From Altererythrobacter sp. KTW20L (GTDB taxonomy: Bacteria; Pseudomonadota; Alphaproteobacteria; Sphingomonadales; Sphingomonadaceae): DNA of 64,000 bases. Every line of letters begins with the position of its first letter. The stretch's first letter is position 1. Of this stretch, positions 16,139 through 24,529 are shown piece by piece. The stretch spans positions 62,001-126,000 of the forward strand of contig NZ_JAMFLH010000006.1 of NCBI RefSeq assembly GCF_023501975.1, written 5' to 3'. Under the pieces are notes generated by a model. It did not search any database. It was given only the letters and a program-made list of their open reading frames with translations, and was not told the origin of the DNA. A program made the translations under genes and the position numbers.

Positions 16139-17386
16139 TTGTCCCGCTTCATTACCGCCACTGACCGCTACATCTTCCGGCTCGTGATGGTGCCGATGAT
16201 CGGCATCTTCGTGCTCGCGGCCAGCCTGCTGCTACTGGAAAAGATGCTGCGGCTGTTCGAATTCGTTTCCACCGAAGGCGGGCCGATCCAGGTCGTGTTC
16301 CGCATGCTGATGAACCTGATCCCCGAATATGCCGGGCTGGCGATCCCGCTGGGCCTGATGCTGGGCATTCTGTTCGCCTTCCGCCGCCTTGCCACCACCA
16401 GCGAGCTGGACGTGATGCGCGCGGTCGGCTGGTCCTACCTGCGGCTGCTGCGGGTGCCCTACCTCATCACCATTGTGCTGCTGGGCCTCAACTTCGTGAT
16501 CGTCGGCTATCTCCAGCCCAAGGCGCGCTTTGCCTATGAGGAGATGGAGTTCGAGCTGCAATCGGGCGCGCTGGGTGCATCGATCCGCGTGGGCGAGTTC
16601 GTGGCGATCGAGGACCGCATGGCCCTGCGGATCGAGGAGAGCCGCGAGGACGGGCGCAACTTGCGCGGCATTTTCGCCCGCGTGGCAAACGACAGCGGAC
16701 AGGTGCTGTCGATCTCGGCCCGCGAAGGCCGCTTCCTCGCCAACCGCGAGGACCGCAACACCATCGTCCTGCGCCTCACCGATGGGACGATCATCCACGA
16801 CGTACCCAATGGCACCCCGCGGGTGCTCAGCTTCAGCCAGCACGACCTGCCGATCGACCTGCCCGCGCTGGAACGGTTCCGCGACAGGGGCGAGGACGCG
16901 CGCGAATTCGTCATCCCCGAACTCCTCGAAATCGGCTGGAGCCGCGATGCCACGCCGGAAGAACGGACCGGCAGCTTGGCCAATTTCAATTACCGCATGG
17001 TCGAAGTGGTGATGATGATCATGCTGCCGCTGCTGGCGGTCGCGCTGGCTGTGCCGCCCAAGCGCTCCACCTCGGCGCTCGGCATCTTCCTGTCGATCGT
17101 GATCGTGGTGTCATACCACAAGATCAACCAGTATTTCGAAAGCGTGGCCCAGCTTGGCCGGGTCGATCCGTTCCTGGCCCTGTGGGGGCCGTTTGCCATC
17201 ATGTTCGCGATCATCGCCTGGATGTTCTACCAGATCGCCTTCGTGCCCGGCGGGCAGCCGATCGGCGGGCTGGAGAACATCTATGCCAAGCTGGCGCGGC
17301 AGGTGAAGCGCCTGTTCGCCCGCCGCCGCAGGATGAAGGACGAGCCGCTGGACGATGAAGAGATGGAAGTGCCTGCCAGTGCTTGA
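16139..17386 (+). CDS. lptF: LPS export permease LptF
   Basis: A 415-residue inner-membrane permease of the LptB2FG transporter, which extracts lipopolysaccharide from the inner membrane. It has hydrophobic segments near 15-35, 60-85 and 100-125, a periplasmic beta-jellyroll-like domain (about 130-270), then three more helices (about 290-365). RYIFRLVMVPM and IPEYAGLAIPLGLMLGIL are family features. The start is TTG at 16139; the first ATG lies too far inside helix 1. The charged C-terminal tail is long. The gene overlaps lptG, showing translational coupling. Confidence 0.93.
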   Translation: MSRFITATDRYIFRLVMVPMIGIFVLAASLLLLEKMLRLFEFVSTEGGPIQVVFRMLMNLIPEYAGLAIPLGLMLGILFAFRRLATTSELDVMRAVGWSYLRLLRVPYLITIVLLGLNFVIVGYLQPKARFAYEEMEFELQSGALGASIRVGEFVAIEDRMALRIEESREDGRNLRGIFARVANDSGQVLSISAREGRFLANREDRNTIVLRLTDGTIIHDVPNGTPRVLSFSQHDLPIDLPALERFRDRGEDAREFVIPELLEIGWSRDATPEERTGSLANFNYRMVEVVMMIMLPLLAVALAVPPKRSTSALGIFLSIVIVVSYHKINQYFESVAQLGRVDPFLALWGPFAIMFAIIAWMFYQIAFVPGGQPIGGLENIYAKLARQVKRLFARRRRMKDEPLDDEEMEVPASA

Positions 17387-18476
17387 TTTTTTCCCCTCGT
17401 GGCGGCTGACGATCTACCTCGCCAAGATGTTCATCGTGCGCATCGTGGCGGTCCTTGCCATGCTGGTGCTTGTGCTGCTGATGCTCGACTTGCTCAGCCG
17501 CACGGGCGATATCCTGGCCTTTCCCGGCAACGGCCAGGCCGAGCTGCTGGAATATGCCTCCATGCGCGCCCCGCAACTGGTGCGGCGCTTCCTGCCCTAC
17601 TCGGTGCTGCTGTCCACTATCATCACGCTCGCCACGCTGAACCAGAATTCGGAAGTCACCGCGATGAAGGCGGCAGGGCTTTCGGCCCACCAGATCCTTG
17701 CCCCGCTGCTGCTGACGGCTACCGTGGTGGCGGGCATCAGCTTCACTTTCAACGAGCGGGTGGTGACGCGCGCCACGGCCACGCTGAAGGCCTGGGAAGC
17801 GGTCGATTACGGCGTGGTGCCGGACGATCCCGATACCCGGCTCAATGTCTATTTCAACGATGGCAACGACGTGCTGATGGCGCGCCAGCAGACAGGGCTG
17901 GGGGCCGATACCGTGCTGACCGGCGTGACCTTCTATCAACGCGACGACACCGGCATGATCTCGCGCCAGATCACCGGCAGCCGGGCTACTTATGCCGCGC
18001 CCGGGTGGCTGGTGGAGGATGCGCAGATATTCTCCGTCGCCACCACGCGAACGGTCGAGGCGCCGGAGCCCGTGATGGTGGCGCCGGGCACCACGTTGGA
18101 CCAGCTGACCCTTCGCCGGGTCGATCCCGATGCCGAGACGCTGGGCCAATTGGCGCAGTCGATCGCCGCGCTCAAGGCGGCGGGCCGCCGCACGGCGGAA
18201 CTTGAAGGCCGCTGGTGGGCCAAAATTTCAGGCCCCCTGTCCTCGATCCTGATGCCGTTGCTGGGTGCGGTGGCAGGCTTTGGCCTCGCGCGCAGCGGCA
18301 ACCTGTTCATCCGCGCGGTGATCGGCATGGCGCTGGGCTTTGCCTATTTCGTGGTCGAGAACGCGGCACTGGCGCTGGGCAGTTTCGGCGGATACCCGCC
18401 GCTATTGGCCGCATGGTCCCCATTCGTGCTGTTCTTCCTGGTTGGCGAGACCGTGTTGATCAGGACCGAGGAATAG
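17379..18476 (+). CDS. lptG: LPS export permease LptG
   Basis: The second permease of the LPS transporter, 365 residues from GTG 17379 (an ATG at 17355 in the same frame would add 8). GTG was preferred because it gives the usual LDFFPSWRLTIYLAKMF start and overlaps the lptF stop by 8 bases. Helices lie at about 20-40, 65-90 and 105-125 and three more after residue 270, around a periplasmic domain. NSEVTAMKAAGLS matches the conserved coupling-helix region that docks on LptB. lptB is not in this window. The short overlap makes 1:1 synthesis with LptF likely. Confidence 0.92.
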   Translation: MLDFFPSWRLTIYLAKMFIVRIVAVLAMLVLVLLMLDLLSRTGDILAFPGNGQAELLEYASMRAPQLVRRFLPYSVLLSTIITLATLNQNSEVTAMKAAGLSAHQILAPLLLTATVVAGISFTFNERVVTRATATLKAWEAVDYGVVPDDPDTRLNVYFNDGNDVLMARQQTGLGADTVLTGVTFYQRDDTGMISRQITGSRATYAAPGWLVEDAQIFSVATTRTVEAPEPVMVAPGTTLDQLTLRRVDPDAETLGQLAQSIAALKAAGRRTAELEGRWWAKISGPLSSILMPLLGAVAGFGLARSGNLFIRAVIGMALGFAYFVVENAALALGSFGGYPPLLAAWSPFVLFFLVGETVLIRTEE

Positions 18477-18480
18477 CGCG

Positions 18481-20016
18481 CTACCTCGGCACCAGCGCCA
18501 CCGGGCCATCGACATCGTACTGCACCGGGCAACCCATGACATAGCGCCCGCCCCCTTCTGCCGTGGCGCAATATTGCACCGCTGCGGCGATCTGGCGGCG
18601 GGTGTTGGCCAGGGTCTCGTCAATCGACAGCGCACCGGTGCCGTGAACGGCGACGTTGCGCGCCGGATCGATACCGCGATGGGCAATGTTGGCGCGATAG
18701 GCGCTGCCCCACCAGTGGAGCTGCCAGGCCTCGTCCCCCAGGTCGCCTTCCATCATCAGGCGCTCGGCTGGCAGATAGGCGAAGACCGCATCGGGCATGT
18801 GGCCATGTTCGATCACGCGGTAAATCTCCAGCCGCCGCATGGCGTCTTCCAGCACAAGCACATCATCGACCGGGGTGAATTGCAGCACCTGCGGATTGCG
18901 CGCCAGGGCATCTGGGAAATGCATGGCCGGGCGGGTCGCCATGTCGCGGATGATCCCCTCGTTGCCCCGGTGCGAGATCACCTCCAACCCGCGCGAAACT
19001 GCTGCACGCAGGCCGCCAGTGTGGTCAAAGTGGTGGTGGCTGACGATGACCGCCTCCACCCGTTTGCCGGGGACGAGTTCATTGGCCGCATCTATCCTGA
19101 GCAGCGTCTGAGCCCCGCCGCCATAGGCTTCGAACATCACCAGCCGGTCGGCGAATTCCATCACTGGCCCGCCCGCGCCGTCCACCCTCACGTCCCACAC
19201 GCCGGGGGCCAGCGCGGTGACCTGAGCCTGAGGGGGCGGGGTGCGTTCTGCCAGCATTGGCAAGGGGAACCTCGGCAGATGCTCTGGCACCACGTTCACC
19301 CGGTAGGAATCCACCTGGAACATCAGGTTGGTCGTCCTCCGCCAGTCCAGTTCCTGCCGCAGCCCCATCGGCAATTGCACGCCCGCGAACGGCAGGTATC
19401 CGGAATACCACGCGGTGGTCGTCAGGTCGCCAAGGTTGGCGTGGCCGCTGACCCAGCGCGAGAAGCGCGGCAGGTGCGTGACTGGATCGATCGCGAGCCA
19501 CGCACGGGTGCCGCCATTGGACAGGGTGAAGGGCACGACCAGCAAACCGTCCTCTTGCGTGAACTGTCCCAGCGTGGTGCTCGAATGGAGCGCGGCGAGC
19601 AGGGCTGGCAGCGGATGGTCGAGCAGTTCGCGATGGAGCTGCATCGTGGTGCGCCGCTCAAAGTTCAGACCGAAGAAACCGGCGAATGGGAATTCCTGCC
19701 CCCAGCGTTCCTGGTACAGGGCACGGCCACCGGGCCAGGGTCCGCTGGCAAAATCGAATGTCCGCTGCACATCGACCAGCTGCTGCCACTTCATCGGCGC
19801 CTGCGGGTCTCCGGTGATGTTGCCGCCGCCCTGATAGTATGCGCGCTGGCCGAAGCCGGTATAGACGACATTGTCGAGGGCCTGCAGCCGCTCCAGCCCG
19901 CCCATTGCCTCGGCGGCCTGTTCCAGCACTTCGCGGGCTTCCGATTGCGCCCAAGCCGATGCGGGATTGAGCATGGCCAGCAAGGCCGCAACCATTACTA
20001 TGACCCTGTGGCCCAT
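18481..20016 (-). CDS. Exported metallo-beta-lactamase-fold hydrolase
   Basis: A 511-residue protein with a Sec signal peptide (ending near AWAQS, residue 24). The N-terminal half (25-260) is a lipoprotein-carrier-like beta region of unknown role. The C-terminal half is an MBL fold with SHHHFDHTGG as the HxHxDH metal motif, VIEHGHMPDAV and LMMEGDLGDE providing further ligands. It is likely periplasmic. The substrate is unknown; related large exported MBL proteins are annotated simply as MBL fold hydrolases. It converges on lptG with a 4-bp gap. Confidence 0.8.
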   Translation of the reverse strand: MGHRVIVMVAALLAMLNPASAWAQSEAREVLEQAAEAMGGLERLQALDNVVYTGFGQRAYYQGGGNITGDPQAPMKWQQLVDVQRTFDFASGPWPGGRALYQERWGQEFPFAGFFGLNFERRTTMQLHRELLDHPLPALLAALHSSTTLGQFTQEDGLLVVPFTLSNGGTRAWLAIDPVTHLPRFSRWVSGHANLGDLTTTAWYSGYLPFAGVQLPMGLRQELDWRRTTNLMFQVDSYRVNVVPEHLPRFPLPMLAERTPPPQAQVTALAPGVWDVRVDGAGGPVMEFADRLVMFEAYGGGAQTLLRIDAANELVPGKRVEAVIVSHHHFDHTGGLRAAVSRGLEVISHRGNEGIIRDMATRPAMHFPDALARNPQVLQFTPVDDVLVLEDAMRRLEIYRVIEHGHMPDAVFAYLPAERLMMEGDLGDEAWQLHWWGSAYRANIAHRGIDPARNVAVHGTGALSIDETLANTRRQIAAAVQYCATAEGGGRYVMGCPVQYDVDGPVALVPR

Positions 20017-20099
20017 GCCCGTTCCTCCACCAGGAATTTCTTATGGGAGGGAATTGACCAGCAACGGAGTGGCGATGCAACTGTCTTGCGATTTCAGGC

Positions 20100-20423
20100 C
20101 TAGCGCACAGCGCAGCGCGCTGCCGAGCTTGTCACCACCGCCAGCGCCCGGGGATCGTTCCAGTCGCCTACGTGGCCGATCAGCCTGCCCACGGTCAGCC
20201 GCTCGTCCTCTTCGCGAACGGCGTTGGCAAAACGCTGGATGCCGCGGATCTGGTCAACCGACAGGTCATCCGCCCAGATTTCGGCCATGCAGGAGGCAAG
20301 GCTGACGGGAAGGCCGGCTTCGACCAGTCCGGTCTCCACGCGGTTCTCGACTACGGTCGAACAGGCTGCGAGCAGGGTAGTAAGAGCAAGGCTTCCGGCG
20401 AGTGAGGCAGTTTTCAGGTGCAT
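20100..20423 (-). CDS. Small lipoprotein
   Basis: A 107-residue protein with a lipoprotein signal: a basic start, a hydrophobic run and the lipobox LLAAC with Cys21. The mature part (about 87 residues) has two further cysteines (SCMAEI and AARCAV) that could form a disulfide, and no recognised domain. It lies between the exported MBL protein and the desaturase, all on the minus strand, with 80-90 bp gaps. Function unknown. Confidence 0.7.
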   Translation of the reverse strand: MHLKTASLAGSLALTTLLAACSTVVENRVETGLVEAGLPVSLASCMAEIWADDLSVDQIRGIQRFANAVREEDERLTVGRLIGHVGDWNDPRALAVVTSSAARCAVR

Positions 20424-20515
20424 TTCGTCTCCATTGGCCCCCGCTCCGTCCTCTGCCGGATTGAACGGGCGAACACGCCGATGGTTCTCTTCTCTGGAGG
20501 AATGGGCGTCAGGCC

Positions 20516-21598
20516 CTAGCCCCGGCGCATCGTGCTGCGGGCGATCTTCATCACCAGCACGCCCATACCTGGATGGATCGCGCCGTGATAGGTCGCCTGC
20601 GGCTCGGCGAAGTGGGCGGAAATGCGCCGGTGCGCTTCGTGCAGCGAGTGGTAGGGCAGGCTGGGAAGCAGGTGGTGCGTGGCATGATAACGCAGGCCTA
20701 CCGGCGCCCAGAAGCCCGCCACCACGCCCGGCACATTGACCGAATCGAGGTATTGCGCGGTCACGCTGAGGCGCTCACCATCGTTCTCCCACAGGTGGGC
20801 GACGAGGGTGCGCAGCTGGTTGAACACCGCCACCAGCGAGGTGATGGCGAGCGCCACCAGCAGCGGCTTCCAGCCCAGCCAGAACGGCGTAGCCAGCAGG
20901 AACAGTGCCCAGACACTCGCGCCCGCCTGTTGCCAGGCGAACCAGCGGCGCTGCTCCTCTGTCTCGGGGGCGCGGCGGCGGAATGCGGGGTTGATCGACA
21001 GCGACGAGAACCGCTCCCACGCCATCTTGCGCACGGCCGGGAACAGCGCGCCCAGTGGCGCAAGAATGGCCCAGCGCACCAGCAGGCCGATCGGGGCGAG
21101 CAGTGCGACAAGGATAAACACCGGCAGGCTCCACGGCTTCATCAGTGCCAGCGGCAGGTATTCCGGATCTTCCGCCGTGCCATAGCGCATGCGCGAATGG
21201 TGGATCGTGTGGACCTGTTCATACAGCAGGCTGGGGGTCAGCAGAGGAATGCCGACCAGCACATTCCACGCGGTGCGGAAGCCGGGCAGGGCTTTTTTGT
21301 GCAGATGGGTAATCTCGTGGATGAACAGCAAGGCACGATAGAGCGCCATCACGCTGATCGCGCCGCTCAGCACGACCAGCCAGACAGGCTCCAGCAGGAT
21401 CGCACTCGCCAGGGCAGCATAGCCCACTGCGGTAGAAAGCAGCATGTCGGGCCAGTAGATCCCCGGCCTCGCCACGCTGATGTCGCGGGTCAGCTCGGCC
21501 GCGGCGCGCAGCAGGTCCTTGTCATCCGGAATTTCGGACTTGCGCAGCAAGGCCGCAGGGGCATCTTGGGCCGGGATGATCGTCTGGATGGCGGTCAT
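20516..21598 (-). CDS. Membrane fatty acid desaturase
   Basis: A membrane-bound di-iron desaturase, 360 residues from ATG 21598 (MTAIQ); the frame also has an ATG at 21646, but MTAIQ gives a more typical N-terminus. The three histidine boxes are visible: HEITHLH, VHTIHHSRM and YHATHHLLPSLPYHSLH. Four or more hydrophobic segments surround them (about 45-85, 150-175 and 210-250). It introduces a double bond into an acyl chain or hydroxylates a lipid or carotenoid; the substrate cannot be told. Divergent from the acyltransferase-like gene at 21743. Confidence 0.85.
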   Translation of the reverse strand: MTAIQTIIPAQDAPAALLRKSEIPDDKDLLRAAAELTRDISVARPGIYWPDMLLSTAVGYAALASAILLEPVWLVVLSGAISVMALYRALLFIHEITHLHKKALPGFRTAWNVLVGIPLLTPSLLYEQVHTIHHSRMRYGTAEDPEYLPLALMKPWSLPVFILVALLAPIGLLVRWAILAPLGALFPAVRKMAWERFSSLSINPAFRRRAPETEEQRRWFAWQQAGASVWALFLLATPFWLGWKPLLVALAITSLVAVFNQLRTLVAHLWENDGERLSVTAQYLDSVNVPGVVAGFWAPVGLRYHATHHLLPSLPYHSLHEAHRRISAHFAEPQATYHGAIHPGMGVLVMKIARSTMRRG

Positions 21599-21742
21599 GG
21601 CAAAAGGACTTGTAGCGAACTCCGTTATGGCCGCCTTGTCGCACATCAAGCGATCTTGGGCGGCATCATTGACACTTGGCCCAAAGCATAAGCAGGGCTA
21701 ACCGCGAATGAACAGGCAGATCGGCATGAGGGCGGTAAAGCG

Positions 21743-22903
21743 GTGGTTTCGGCTAAAATAGTTATCGCACCCGTTTCGGGCAAGGGCGACCTTACTGCGT
21801 TCATAGAACTGGCTTACCGGCTGAACGCCGACGATCCCAACTGGGTGCCGCCCCTGCGCGCCGACATGGTCGAACTGCTCACCCCCGGGCGCAACCCGTT
21901 CCACGAACATGCCCGCGTGCAGTATTTCCTCGCCCGCCGCGATGGCAAGGTGGTGGGGCGCATATCGGCCCATATCGACGAACTGGCGCTGCAGCAGCCG
22001 CCCGAACAGGGCATGGGTCCGGGCACCGGCAACTGGGGCCTGCTGGAAGCGGACAACGAGGATGTGGCGCTGGCCCTGATCGCTCGGGCGGAAGACTGGC
22101 TGCGCGGCGAGGGGATGACCCGCGTGCTCGCCCCGATCAGCCTCTCGGTGTGGGAGGAGCCGGGCCTGCTGACCCACGGCCACGACCATCCGCCGATGAT
22201 CATGATGGGGCATCACAAACCGCACTACCAGGGCTGGATCGAGAGTTTCGGCTATGATGTCGCCAAGAAGCTCTACACCTACGACCTTCATTCGGTCGAA
22301 AAGGGTTTTCCCGAACTGGTCAACCGCATCGTGGCGCTGGGCGAGAAGGGCAGCAAGATCCGCGTCCGCCCGGTGGACAAGTCGCGCTTTGACGAGGAGG
22401 CGGCGGTCATCCTGTCGATCCTCAACGAGGCATGGTCGAGCAACTGGGGCTTCGTGCCCTTCACCGAGACCGAGAAAGCCTATGGCGGTAAGAAGCTGAA
22501 GCCAATTATCCTGGAAGGCGCCAACATGATCGCCGAGGTGGATGGCGAGCCTGCCGCTTTCATGCTTGCCTGGCCGGACGTGAACCAGAAGCTGATCCAC
22601 ATGAACGGGCGGCTGTTCCCGTTCAACTGGGCCAGGCTGCTGTGGTGGCTACGCAATCCGCAGAGCCCCAATTTCCGCGTGCCCCTGATGGGCGTGGTGA
22701 AGAAATACCAGAACAGCCGCATGGCCAGCCAGCTGGCCTTCATGATGATCGAATATATCCGCCGCTATGCCGTGGAAAAGCACGGCGCGCGACGGGCAGA
22801 AGTGGGCTGGGTGCTGGAAGACAACCAGGGCATGGTCGCCATTGCCGATGCCATCGCCGCGAAGATGAACCGCGAATACCGGATCTATTCCAAGGCGCTG
22901 TAA
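21743..22903 (+). CDS. GNAT-like N-acetyltransferase family protein
   Basis: A 386-residue protein resembling the YghO/GNAT-like group. The N-terminal part reads FIELAYRLNADDPNWVPPLR and YFLARRDGKVVGRISAHID, a GNAT-type strand pair; the C-terminal part has GVVKKYQNSRMASQLAFMMI and GWVLEDNQGMVAIADAI, like an acetyl-CoA-binding end. Such proteins are often near lipid genes, and a desaturase lies divergently upstream, but no substrate is known. The start is GTG at 21743. The 94-bp divergent region should hold both promoters. Confidence 0.7.
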   Translation: MVSAKIVIAPVSGKGDLTAFIELAYRLNADDPNWVPPLRADMVELLTPGRNPFHEHARVQYFLARRDGKVVGRISAHIDELALQQPPEQGMGPGTGNWGLLEADNEDVALALIARAEDWLRGEGMTRVLAPISLSVWEEPGLLTHGHDHPPMIMMGHHKPHYQGWIESFGYDVAKKLYTYDLHSVEKGFPELVNRIVALGEKGSKIRVRPVDKSRFDEEAAVILSILNEAWSSNWGFVPFTETEKAYGGKKLKPIILEGANMIAEVDGEPAAFMLAWPDVNQKLIHMNGRLFPFNWARLLWWLRNPQSPNFRVPLMGVVKKYQNSRMASQLAFMMIEYIRRYAVEKHGARRAEVGWVLEDNQGMVAIADAIAAKMNREYRIYSKAL

Positions 22904-22920
22904 ATCGCGACGCAGCAATG

Positions 22921-22946
22921 GGAACCGGAGAGCGGCAGGCAGGGTT
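22921..22946 (+). promoter_or_regulatory. Possible EcfG-type promoter of the lone receiver gene
   Basis: GGAAC at 22921-22925, 17 nt, GGTT at 22943-22946, 43 bp upstream of the response-regulator start. The EcfG consensus is GGAAC-N16/17-CGTT, so the -10 element has one mismatch. Given the two exact matches nearby at phyR it is worth noting but weaker. Confidence 0.4.
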
Positions 22947-22988
22947 TGAACAGGCAGGTGGGGGCAGCCACTGTCCCCGGGGGTTCCG

Positions 22989-23420
22989 ATGGTAAGCGCA
23001 ATTGCGACAAAACGGTCAAAGCGAGGCGGGCAGCGGGTGCTGCTGGTCGAGGACGATCCCGTGCTGGCGCTGGACCTTGAAGCGGCCCTGCTCGATGCCG
23101 GCGCACGCGAAGTGGTCATTTGCCCCACCATGGCGGCTGCCCTCGCTTATCTCGAACAGTCGCGCCCCGATGCGATCATCCTTGATGTGCATCTGGCCGA
23201 CCGGGACGATGGCTGGGCGCTGGCCGAACTGGCGGGCATGCTGGCCACGCGCCTGCCGCGCATCGCCTTCTCCACCGGATCGCCGGAGGACATCCCGCCC
23301 GCCATCCGCGAGCTGGGGCCGGTGTTCGAAAAGCCGTATGATTCGCGCCACCTCGCCGATGTCCTGCTCAACCAGAAGAAGACCGGCCTGATCGAGCGCC
23401 TGCGCGACGCGTTGCGGTAA
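22989..23420 (+). CDS. Single-domain response regulator
   Basis: A 143-residue receiver domain without an output domain. QRVLLVEDDP (16-24) holds the acidic pair, IILDVHLAD (63-71) the phosphoacceptor Asp66, FSTGSPED the conserved Thr/Ser and FEKPYDS the lysine. Single receivers next to phyR often act as phosphate sinks or modulators of the general stress response in alphaproteobacteria; proximity (314 bp) and a possible EcfG promoter support that here. There is no kinase next to it. ATG 22989 follows GGGGG-rich sequence. Confidence 0.88.
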   Translation: MVSAIATKRSKRGGQRVLLVEDDPVLALDLEAALLDAGAREVVICPTMAAALAYLEQSRPDAIILDVHLADRDDGWALAELAGMLATRLPRIAFSTGSPEDIPPAIRELGPVFEKPYDSRHLADVLLNQKKTGLIERLRDALR

Positions 23421-23476
23421 CGCGTAGCCGAGCCCGCACCCGCCATAGTTCCGCCTCGCCCATCCAAAACGAACAA

Positions 23477-23564
23477 AGAAAAAGGCCCCCGCTCGGTGGA
23501 GCGGGGGCCTGGGGATCGTGTCACCGTCGGCTTGGACGGGAGGGGGGTGTCTCGGCGGTGACAT
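23477..23564 (-). ncRNA. Candidate EcfG-dependent small RNA, C-rich loop
   Basis: Minus-strand interval of about 88 nt that starts 7 nt after the -10 element of an exact EcfG-type promoter (23571-23595) and ends at a perfect 12-bp terminator (23479-23510). Its 5' end folds into GTCACCG/CGGTGAC (23556-23562 with 23520-23526), a 7-bp stem whose large loop exposes CCCCCCTCCC (complement of 23538-23547). A C-rich accessible loop resembles the anti-Shine-Dalgarno seed of other alphaproteobacterial sRNAs such as Caulobacter GsrN. No open reading frame of note lies inside, and no coding gene on this strand would need the terminator. Confidence 0.7.
23479..23510 (-). terminator. Intrinsic terminator on the minus strand
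   Basis: AGGCCCCCGCTC (23483-23494) pairs perfectly with GAGCGGGGGCCT (23499-23510) around a 4-nt loop. The run of five A at 23479-23483 becomes TTTTT on the minus strand, while the plus strand has no T-run after the stem. It therefore terminates leftward transcription and belongs to the candidate sRNA rather than to the receiver gene. Confidence 0.85.
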
Positions 23565-23570
23565 AGGGAT

Positions 23571-23595
23571 AACGGCAACGTCGGTGCGGGGTTCC
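23571..23595 (-). promoter_or_regulatory. EcfG-type promoter of the candidate sRNA
   Basis: On the minus strand GGAAC (23595-23591), 16 nt, CGTT (23574-23571): an exact match to the EcfG (sigma-EcfG/sigma-T) consensus GGAAC-N16/17-CGTT. The predicted start is near 23564. Confidence 0.75.
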
Positions 23596-23673
23596 CGCAG
23601 GGCACCAAAAATTTCGCAAAAAATTCCTCTCCCATCACCTCTGCCCACGAATGTCCTGTTCTGTCTTGCTTTT

Positions 23674-23698
23674 GGAACCGTTGCGGCGCTTGTGCGTT
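23674..23698 (+). promoter_or_regulatory. EcfG-type promoter of phyR
   Basis: GGAAC at 23674-23678, 16 nt, CGTT at 23695-23698, an exact consensus match 36 bp upstream of the phyR ATG. It implies positive autoregulation of phyR by the general stress response, as in other alphaproteobacteria. Confidence 0.85.
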
Positions 23699-23733
23699 TG
23701 AAAGGCGACCATCTGACCGGGAAGGGTATAATC

Positions 23734-24525
23734 ATGTCTATTGGGGCCGAAGTAGCCGCTCATCTTCCGTTCCTGCGGCGCTATGCGCGCGCGCTCACGG
23801 GTTCGCAGTCCACTGGCGATGCGTTCGTCAAAGCGACGCTGGAGGCCGCCCTGGCCGATTCTGCACTGGCTGACAGCCTGCGCGGCGGGCGCGTGCCGCT
23901 CTATGCCGCATTCACCAAGCTGTGGGCCAGCGCCTATCTGGAAACTGTCGGCGATCCGCGCGATGCTTCGCTGCACGAACTGGCGGCACAGGGCCAATTG
24001 AGCAAGATCACCCCGCTCAACCGCCAGGCGCTGTTGCTGACCACGGTGGAGGATTTCGCGCCTGCCGAAGCAGCCAAGGTGATGGAAGTCAGCGAGGACG
24101 AAGTGCGCGAACTGGTGCGCGAGGCCGTGGCCGAGATCGACCGCGAGAGCACCACGTCAGTCCTCATCATCGAGGACGAGCCGCTGATCTCGATGCAGCT
24201 GGAAGATCTCGTTTCCTCGCTGGGCCACGAAATCTGCGGCACGGCGGCCACCCGCACCCAGGCGGTCGAAGTCGTGTCCAGGCAGACGCCGGGCCTGGTG
24301 CTGGCCGATATCCAGCTGGCCGATGGCTCGTCCGGCCTTGATGCAGTGGACGATATCCTGGCGATTGCCACGGTGCCGGTGATCTTCATCACGGCCTATC
24401 CCGAACGCCTGCTGACCGGCAACCGGCCCGAGCCGACCTATCTCATCACCAAGCCGTTCCAGGAAGACACGGTGAAAGCCGCGATCAGCCAGGCGCTGTT
24501 CTTCGGATCCAGCCGCCCGCTCTGA
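23734..24525 (+). CDS. phyR: General stress response anti-anti-sigma factor PhyR
   Basis: A 263-residue protein with the PhyR architecture. Residues 1-135 are a sigma-factor-like domain (HLPFLRRYARALTGSQ, LNRQALLLTTVEDFAPAEAA, a region-4-like helix-turn-helix at about 110-130). Residues 142-262 are a receiver: VLIIEDEP (acid pair), LVLADIQLADG with the phosphoacceptor Asp192, FITAYPE and ITKPF with the lysine. When phosphorylated, PhyR binds the anti-sigma factor NepR and releases EcfG. The ATG follows GGAAGGG with suitable spacing. nepR and ecfG, often adjacent, are not in this window. The gene converges on a MATE exporter with a 4-bp gap. Confidence 0.95.
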   Translation: MSIGAEVAAHLPFLRRYARALTGSQSTGDAFVKATLEAALADSALADSLRGGRVPLYAAFTKLWASAYLETVGDPRDASLHELAAQGQLSKITPLNRQALLLTTVEDFAPAEAAKVMEVSEDEVRELVREAVAEIDRESTTSVLIIEDEPLISMQLEDLVSSLGHEICGTAATRTQAVEVVSRQTPGLVLADIQLADGSSGLDAVDDILAIATVPVIFITAYPERLLTGNRPEPTYLITKPFQEDTVKAAISQALFFGSSRPL

Positions 24526-24529
24526 CCAC

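Noticed and set aside
23734-24525. Adjacent nepR-ecfG genes expected near phyR
   Set aside because: Flanks are a lone receiver and a convergent MATE exporter; no NepR-like or ECF sigma gene is visible within the window.
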